Shown here: positions 31,241 to 36,919 of the stretch, one piece after another | How positions within the stretch are numbered: the stretch's first letter is position 1 | How the letters are laid out: the number at the start of each line of letters is the position of its first letter | From: Sphingomonas sp. AR_OL41 | GTDB lineage: Bacteria > Pseudomonadota > Alphaproteobacteria > Sphingomonadales > Sphingomonadaceae | Length of the DNA stretch: 36,919 nucleotides | Assembly: GCF_029911635.1 (NCBI RefSeq) | Contig: NZ_JARYTI010000046.1 | Span: forward strand, 1 to 36,919 | Direction of reading: 5' to 3' | Program-made: the position numbers and the translations under genes | Notes under the pieces: model-generated | The model's database searches: none | Told to the model about the DNA's origin: nothing | The model's input: only the letters and a program-made list of their open reading frames with translations

Positions 31241-34220
31241 GCGCGAACACGGCCGTACCCGGCCCGCGCTCTACACCATCCCGGTTCATCGGGCCTTTGC
31301 CGATGCGCTTGCGGCGGGGCTGATCCGGCGCTTCGGTGCCGATCCGCTTGGCCTCGCGCGCGGGTTGATCTTGCTGCCCAACAATCGCGCCAAGCGTGCG
31401 GTGACCGACGCCTTTGTGCGCGCAAGCGGTGGCGGGCTGTTGCTGCCGCGGCTCGTCGCCATCGGCGACCCCAGTTTCGACGAGGCGGGCGGCGCCATGC
31501 TCGACCCCGCCGATGATGCTGCACCGGTGGCGCCGGCGATCGATCCGTTGCGGCGACGCCTGATCCTCGCGCGGCTGGTGAGCGAGGAACGGCGCCGCAC
31601 CGCCCAGCCAATCGACGCGGCCGAGGCGGTTCGGCTTGCCGGCGAACTGGCGCGTACGCTTGACCAGTTGCTGGTCGAGGATGTCGCGCCTTCGCGGCTC
31701 AAGGCGATCGAGCTCGCCGAGGAATTGTCGACGCACTGGCATCGTTCGCTCGCCTTGTTCAGCGCCGTCGTCGAGCGCTGGCCGGTCGAGCTGGCGCGGC
31801 TCGGCATGGTTGATGGCGCGGCGCGGCGCGGCCTGCTGCTCGATCGCGCGGCGAAGAGCTGGCGAGCGCGGTCGCCGGGCGGCTTCGTCTGTGCGGCGGG
31901 CATCACCGACTCTGCGCCCGCTGTGGCACGGCTGTTGCGGTGCGTGTCGGAACTTCCCGATGGGATGGTCGTGCTCGCGGGTCTCGCGATCGAGATGGAC
32001 GAGCGCGAATGGCAATCGCTCGGCCCGCACGCGCCCGACCTGGCGACCGGGCGCCGGCGTCCGTCGATCGAGACGCACCCGCAATTCCACCTCAAGCTGC
32101 TGCTCGATCGCATGGGGGTCAATCGCGGCGAGTTTGAGGTTTGGCGCGAGGGGGGCGGCCATGACGCGACGATCGCGCGCGGCCGCGCCATCGCCAATGC
32201 CTTCGCGCCGGCCGATTTCACGGGAAAATGGACCACGCTCGATGCAGACCAGCGACGGCTGAGCGGGATAACGGCGGCCGAGTTGGCGACGCCGGCCGAG
32301 GAAGCGCAGGCTATCGCGCTTGCGCTGCGCGAGGCGCTGGAAACCGAAGGGCGCACCGCTGCACTCGTCACCCCCGATCGTGCACTGGCGCGTCGCGTCG
32401 CGGCGCATTGCGCGCGCTGGGGAATCGAGATCGACGATTCCGCCGGTCGGCCACTGTCGCTGTTGCCGTCGGGCACTTTGCTCACCGCGCTCGCCGAGGC
32501 GGCGACGCAGCGTTTCGCGCCGCTCGCGCTGCTGACCTTGCTCAAGCATCCACTTGTCCGCTTCGGCGCGACGCGGCTGGCGTGGCTCGACGGGGTGCGT
32601 GCGCTGGACCGTGCGTTGCGTGGCCCGCGACCGGCGGCCGGGCTGGCGGGGATCGACGCCCATCTTGCCCATCCGCCTGAGCGTGAGCGCGAACTCCGCG
32701 CGCGAGCCGCTTCATGGTGGGCCGAAGCGCGGGCGTTGCTGGCGCCGATCGAGGCGGTGTTCGATGCGGGCGAGCAGGATCTCGCCACGATGGTCGCCGC
32801 GTTGCGCGAAGCGGCACAGGCGCTGTGCGGCGATGCGCTATGGGGCGGGCCGGCCGGTCGCGCGGCGGCGATGCTGCTGTCGAGCCTGGAGGCGGACGCC
32901 GGAGATGGTCCGCCCACTATCGACCCGGCCAGTCTGCCCGGAATGTTGCGCACGCTGATGGACGAGCAGGCTGTGCGGCCACCGCAGGGCGGGCATCCGC
33001 GGCTCGCCATTTACGGCCTGATCGAGGCGCGGCTGCAGACCGCCGATCTGATGATCCTCGGCGGCCTCAACGAGGGCGTCTGGCCGGGCAAGCCCGCGCC
33101 CGACCCGTGGCTTGCGCCGCGCATCCGCAGTGAACTCGGCCTGCCCGGGCTAGACCGCCGCGTCGGGATCGCTGCGCACGACCTGGCCTGCGCGCTCGGT
33201 GCCCCGCGCGCGCTGATCACGCGGGCGCGACGCGACACGACTCAGCCGGCGCTCGCCTCGCGCTTCTGGCTGCGGCTCCAGGCACTCGCCGGCGAACGTT
33301 TCGAGCGCGCCACCGCGCTCGAACACTGGACCCGCGCGCTCGACGATCCCGGCGCGCCGGAACCCGTCGAGCGCCCGGCGCCGGTGCCCCCGGCCGAGCT
33401 TCGCCCAAAGCGCATCGCCGTCACCGATGTCGATCGCCTCAAGGCCGATCCTTACGCTTTCTACGCGCGCCGCATCCTCCGGCTGATGCCGCTCGATCCC
33501 GTCGATGCCGATCCGAGCGCGGCGTGGCGCGGCACGGCGGTGCACGCGATCCTCGAAGAATGGGCGCGCACCGATAACTGCGCGCCCGAGGCGCTGCGGC
33601 CGCGCGCGCTGGCGATGCTGCGCGACGAGCGCACTCACCCGATGATGCGCGCGCTTTGGCAGCCGCGGCTGATCGAGGCGATCGACTGGATCGCCACGCG
33701 GATCGCCGAACAGGCGGCGAGTGGGCGCAATGTCCTCGCGGTCGAGCGCGACGGGCGGATCGACATTGCCGGGGTGACGCTGACGGGCAAGTTCGACCGC
33801 ATCGACCGGCTGCCCGACGGCACGCTGGCGGTGATCGACTATAAGACCGGCATGCCGCCGAGCGCCGCCGCGCTGCGCGCCGGATTCAGCCTGCAACTCG
33901 GCTTGCTCGGCCTGATCGCCGAGCGCGGCGGTTACGACGGCATCGCCGGCGTGGCGCGCGTCTTCGAATATTGGTCGCTGGGCAAGCAGCAGGATCGCTT
34001 CGGTTATGTCACCTCGCCGGTCGACCCGGCGGGGAAGGGGGGCAAGGACCTGCCCGAAGACTTCACCGCCCGCGCCGCCGCGCATCTCGTCGCGGCGATC
34101 GAGTCGTGGCTGACCGGCAGCGAACCCTTCACCGCCAAGCTGCACCCCGATTTCGCGCCCTATGCCGAATATGACCAGCTGATGCGCCGCGACGAATGGT
34201 ATGGCCGTGAGCGGCGCTAG
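31233..34220 (+). CDS. addB: Double-strand break repair protein AddB
   Basis: 995 residues. Nuclease/helicase-like subunit of the AddAB complex, which resects double-strand ends for RecA. An inactivated helicase-type N terminus (LILLPNNRAKRAVTDAF in place of a Walker A) is followed by IYGLIEARLQTADLMILGGLNEGVWPGKP and a C-terminal PD-(D/E)XK nuclease: RGTAVHAILEEW, GKFDRID with D855 and VIDYKTG with D869 and K871. There are no cysteines after this site, so the iron-sulfur staple of Bacillus AddB is absent. ATG 31233 overlaps the murU end by 8 nt and the end overlaps addA by 20 nt. Confidence 0.94.
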   Translation: MDEREHGRTRPALYTIPVHRAFADALAAGLIRRFGADPLGLARGLILLPNNRAKRAVTDAFVRASGGGLLLPRLVAIGDPSFDEAGGAMLDPADDAAPVAPAIDPLRRRLILARLVSEERRRTAQPIDAAEAVRLAGELARTLDQLLVEDVAPSRLKAIELAEELSTHWHRSLALFSAVVERWPVELARLGMVDGAARRGLLLDRAAKSWRARSPGGFVCAAGITDSAPAVARLLRCVSELPDGMVVLAGLAIEMDEREWQSLGPHAPDLATGRRRPSIETHPQFHLKLLLDRMGVNRGEFEVWREGGGHDATIARGRAIANAFAPADFTGKWTTLDADQRRLSGITAAELATPAEEAQAIALALREALETEGRTAALVTPDRALARRVAAHCARWGIEIDDSAGRPLSLLPSGTLLTALAEAATQRFAPLALLTLLKHPLVRFGATRLAWLDGVRALDRALRGPRPAAGLAGIDAHLAHPPERERELRARAASWWAEARALLAPIEAVFDAGEQDLATMVAALREAAQALCGDALWGGPAGRAAAMLLSSLEADAGDGPPTIDPASLPGMLRTLMDEQAVRPPQGGHPRLAIYGLIEARLQTADLMILGGLNEGVWPGKPAPDPWLAPRIRSELGLPGLDRRVGIAAHDLACALGAPRALITRARRDTTQPALASRFWLRLQALAGERFERATALEHWTRALDDPGAPEPVERPAPVPPAELRPKRIAVTDVDRLKADPYAFYARRILRLMPLDPVDADPSAAWRGTAVHAILEEWARTDNCAPEALRPRALAMLRDERTHPMMRALWQPRLIEAIDWIATRIAEQAASGRNVLAVERDGRIDIAGVTLTGKFDRIDRLPDGTLAVIDYKTGMPPSAAALRAGFSLQLGLLGLIAERGGYDGIAGVARVFEYWSLGKQQDRFGYVTSPVDPAGKGGKDLPEDFTARAAAHLVAAIESWLTGSEPFTAKLHPDFAPYAEYDQLMRRDEWYGRERR

Positions 34221-36919
34221 CGGCGCCCTGCCGCGGCTGACCGATCAGCAGGGCCTGGCGAGCGCGCCGCACGGCCATGTCTGGCTGTCGGCCTCTGCCG
34301 GCACCGGCAAGACCCAGGTCCTCGCCGCGCGTGTGTTCCGCCTGCTGCTCGGCGGGGTCGATCCCGGCGCGATCCTCTGCCTCACCTTCACCAAGGCCGG
34401 CGCGGCGGAGATGTCGGCCCGCGTCAGCCAGCGGCTCGCCGCCTGGGTGCGCATGCCCGAAACCGAGCTGTTCCGCGATCTCGCCGCGCTCGACGAAGTG
34501 CCAGACGACGCACTCGTTGCCCGCGCGCGCACTTTGTTCGCCAAGGTGCTCGACGCGTCGGGTGGCGGCATCCGCATCCAGACGATCCACGGCTTCTGCC
34601 AGAGCCTGTTGTCGGCCTTTCCGGTCGAGGCCGGGCTGGTCCCCGGATTTCGCCCGATTGAGACGCGCGAGGAAGCGGTGATGGCGCGCGAGGCGCTTGC
34701 CGACCTGCTGCTCGACGCCGACCGGGAGGGGCGCGAGCGGCCGGTCGAGGCGATCGGCAAACTCAGCGTTCGGCTCGGCGAACAGGGCGCGGAGAATTTC
34801 CTGCTCGCCTGCGCACGGGCGCCCGAGGCAATGGCCGCGCTGCCGCTCGGCGACGGGATCGGCCCATTCATCCGTCGCGCGCTCGACCTGCCGTCCGGCG
34901 ATATCGAACAGGCCATCGTCACGGCGTGCGGCGATGCGGCGTTCGATCATGAGGCGCTCGACGCGATCGGCGGGATGAACGCGACCTGGGGCACCAAAAG
35001 CGGGATCGAACGCTCGGGCCTGATCTCCGCCTGGCTCGACCGCGATGCGACCGGCCGCGCGGCGACGCTCCACGAGCTGCACAGGGTATGGGCCAAGGCC
35101 GATGGCGACATCCGGTCCTTCGGCAAGGGCCAGGCACCGCAGGTCGACGACTATCCCGCGCTGGCGACGGGCCTGTACGACTATTGCGCCGACCTGCTCG
35201 CGCTGCGCACCCGTGCCGCCTATGCCGATTTGCTCGCCACCGCCCTCGACGTCGGGCGCGATTATGCCGCCAGCTACGATCGCGCCAAGCATCGGCTCGG
35301 CGCGGTCGATTTCGACGATCTGATCCGCGCGACGCTCGCACTGCTCGGCCAGCCCGGCATGGGCGAGTGGGTGCGCTACAAGCTCGACCAGAGCACCGAG
35401 CATATCCTGATCGACGAGGCGCAGGACACCAACCCCAGCCAATGGGCGATCGTGCGTTCGCTCGCCGACGAATTCTTCGCCGGGCTCGGCTCGCATGACG
35501 AGCGGGCGCGGACGTTGTTCACCGTCGGCGACTTCAAGCAGGCGATCTTCGGCTTCCAGGGCACCGCACCGGAATTCTTTGCTGCGGCCGAGGCGCATTT
35601 CGGCGGGCTAGCCCGCGCGATCGACGAAGGGCCGCCGTTCAGCCGGCTATCGCTGACGCATTCGTTCCGCTCGACACTGCCGGTGCTCGAATTCGTCGAC
35701 GCCGCGCTCGACCTGTTGCCCGAGCCGGGCCTCGGCCTGATGGCGATGCGCGAGCCGCATGCCAGCGAGGTCAAGGGTCCGGGCACGGTTACCTTGTGGC
35801 CGCTGGTGGTCGAGGGTGGCAGCGAGGAGGATCCGGAGAGCTGGGTGCCCGATGCGACGCGCGCGCTCGCGACGAAGATCGCGCGCGCGATCCGGCTGTG
35901 GCTCGACCAGGGCCTGATGCTCGAAAGCAAGGGCCGGCCGTTGCGCCCCGAGGACGTGATGATCCTCGTCAAGCGGCGCGGCGATCTCGCCTCGCTGGTC
36001 GTCGCGCGGCTCTATGCCGAGGGCGTGCCGGTGGCCGGGGTCGATCGGCTGCGGCTCAACGCGCCGCTCGGCGTGCAGGATCTGCTCGCGGCGATCCGCT
36101 TCGTGCTCCAGCCCGAGGACGACCTCTCGCTGGCATCGTTGCTGGTCTCGCCGCTGCTCGGCTGGAGCCAGGAGCGGCTGATGGCGGCGGCGCCGCGCGG
36201 TTCGCTCGGCCTGTGGCAGCATCTCCAGCGCAGCGTGGACGATGCGTCGCTGGCGCCGCTGCGCGCGATGCTCGCCCGCGCCGATATCGCCACGCCCTAT
36301 CAATTTCTCGAGGAATTGCTGTCGGGCAAGCTCGATGGCCGGCGCAAACTGCTCCACCGGCTCGGCCAGGAGGCGCGCGACCCGATCGAGGAACTGCTCG
36401 GTGCGGCCTTGCAGTTCGAATCGCTCGGCACGCCCTCCTTGCAGCGCTTCCTCGACTGGTTCGATCGCGGCGATGTCGAGATCAAGCGCGATCCGTCGGC
36501 GCCGCTCGACGCGGTGCGCGTGATGACCGCGCATGGCGCCAAGGGGCTGCAGGCACCGCTCGTCATCCTTGCCGACGCCGGCGTGGACCCGACGCGCTCA
36601 CCGCGCTCGACGCTCGCCTGGCAGCCTGAGGGGTTCGACCACAAGATCCCGATCTTCGCGCCGCGCGCCGCCGAGCGCGGCGCTGCGCTCGAAGCGCTGG
36701 CAGGCGAAACGGCCGCGCGCGAACTGGAGGAACATTGGCGGCTATTCTACGTCGCGGCGACCCGCGCCGAGGAGGGGCTGGTGATCGCCGGGTCGCTCGG
36801 CCCGATGGCGCAGGGCGAGGCGCCGGCCGCGAGCTGGTATGCCGTCGCCGAACAGGCAATGGCCGCGCTCGGCGCAGCGGCTGACGAGGCCGGGGTGAAG
36901 GTGTTTCGCGGCGCGCGGC
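34201..36919 (+). CDS. addA: Double-strand break repair helicase AddA, 3'-truncated
   Basis: 906 codons are present and the frame is open to the right edge, so the C-terminal nuclease domain is outside. UvrD/RecB-like superfamily 1 helicase motifs in order: Walker A SASAGTGKT (K37), CLTFTKAGAAEM, IQTIHGFCQSLL, Walker B HILIDEAQDT (D405-E406), FTVGDFKQAIFGFQG, LTHSFRST, VMTAHGAKGLQAPLVILADAG (around 774-794), and FYVAATRAEEGL (849-860). All are intact, so the helicase should be active. ATG 34201 overlaps addB by 20 nt; GTG 34207 is an alternative start. It forms AddAB with the previous gene. Confidence 0.95.
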   Translation, partial: MAVSGASGALPRLTDQQGLASAPHGHVWLSASAGTGKTQVLAARVFRLLLGGVDPGAILCLTFTKAGAAEMSARVSQRLAAWVRMPETELFRDLAALDEVPDDALVARARTLFAKVLDASGGGIRIQTIHGFCQSLLSAFPVEAGLVPGFRPIETREEAVMAREALADLLLDADREGRERPVEAIGKLSVRLGEQGAENFLLACARAPEAMAALPLGDGIGPFIRRALDLPSGDIEQAIVTACGDAAFDHEALDAIGGMNATWGTKSGIERSGLISAWLDRDATGRAATLHELHRVWAKADGDIRSFGKGQAPQVDDYPALATGLYDYCADLLALRTRAAYADLLATALDVGRDYAASYDRAKHRLGAVDFDDLIRATLALLGQPGMGEWVRYKLDQSTEHILIDEAQDTNPSQWAIVRSLADEFFAGLGSHDERARTLFTVGDFKQAIFGFQGTAPEFFAAAEAHFGGLARAIDEGPPFSRLSLTHSFRSTLPVLEFVDAALDLLPEPGLGLMAMREPHASEVKGPGTVTLWPLVVEGGSEEDPESWVPDATRALATKIARAIRLWLDQGLMLESKGRPLRPEDVMILVKRRGDLASLVVARLYAEGVPVAGVDRLRLNAPLGVQDLLAAIRFVLQPEDDLSLASLLVSPLLGWSQERLMAAAPRGSLGLWQHLQRSVDDASLAPLRAMLARADIATPYQFLEELLSGKLDGRRKLLHRLGQEARDPIEELLGAALQFESLGTPSLQRFLDWFDRGDVEIKRDPSAPLDAVRVMTAHGAKGLQAPLVILADAGVDPTRSPRSTLAWQPEGFDHKIPIFAPRAAERGAALEALAGETAARELEEHWRLFYVAATRAEEGLVIAGSLGPMAQGEAPAASWYAVAEQAMAALGAAADEAGVKVFRGAR

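Noticed and set aside
31008..33010. Long open frames antisense to addB
   Set aside because: Arg/Ser/Ala-rich shadows; addB is continuous on the plus strand with its nuclease motif.
1..36919. tRNA genes, CRISPR arrays, insertion sequences or prophage genes
   Set aside because: No cloverleaf-like tRNA, no regularly spaced repeats and no transposase, integrase or phage structural proteins were recognised; no terminal inverted repeats flank the ccdAB pair.

Overview
The window is GC-rich, gene-dense alphaproteobacterial chromosome, most likely from a sphingomonad (Sphingomonas or close relative). This is inferred from the protein families, from a DivL-type pseudokinase, and from the tightly overlapped block tsaE-amgK-murU-addB-addA. 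I see no tRNA, rRNA, CRISPR array, insertion sequence or phage genes. Nothing was searched against a database; family calls come from motifs and overall sequence character.

Layout. 1-2180 is a dipeptidyl-peptidase IV type S9 peptidase cut at its 5' end, followed by a terminator-like hairpin. 2247-4344 holds asd (lysine/threonine/methionine and diaminopimelate synthesis), a YjdF-like membrane protein and a GFA-fold zinc protein. 4348-7403 (minus) is an overlapping marR-emrA-emrB efflux operon. It is divergent from a second GFA protein and an alpha/beta hydrolase (7500-8688). 8748-12073 holds an ACE-like M2 metallopeptidase and two tandem SIMPL-domain proteins. 12151-12753 is a DUF1287 gene split by one in-frame TGA. 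12765-14762 is an OafA-like acyltransferase with an SGNH domain, overlapping tail-to-tail with a polytopic membrane protein (14720-16111, minus). Next come a tandem universal stress protein and a small membrane protein.

17782-20040 is a divergent pair of citrate-synthase-family genes, one carrying an N-terminal helix-turn-helix. Then on the minus strand are amn, a small membrane protein and a peroxiredoxin, divergent from yqgE. A sulfotransferase follows in an AT-richer setting. From 24529 to the right edge everything is on the plus strand: ahcY (with a perfect 20-bp palindrome in its promoter region and a strong terminator after it), a DivL-like kinase homologue, a ccdAB toxin-antitoxin pair, tsaE, amgK, murU, addB and a 3'-truncated addA.

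Functionally the right third joins methyl-cycle housekeeping (ahcY), cell-cycle signalling (divL), tRNA t6A synthesis (tsaE), MurNAc recycling (amgK-murU) and recombination repair (addAB). The most unusual points are the DivL homologue lacking both the phospho-acceptor His and the N-box Asn, the ccdAB module stitched by stop/start overlap onto tsaE, the HTH-citrate synthase facing a second citrate synthase across a palindrome, and the nonsense-split DUF1287 gene.
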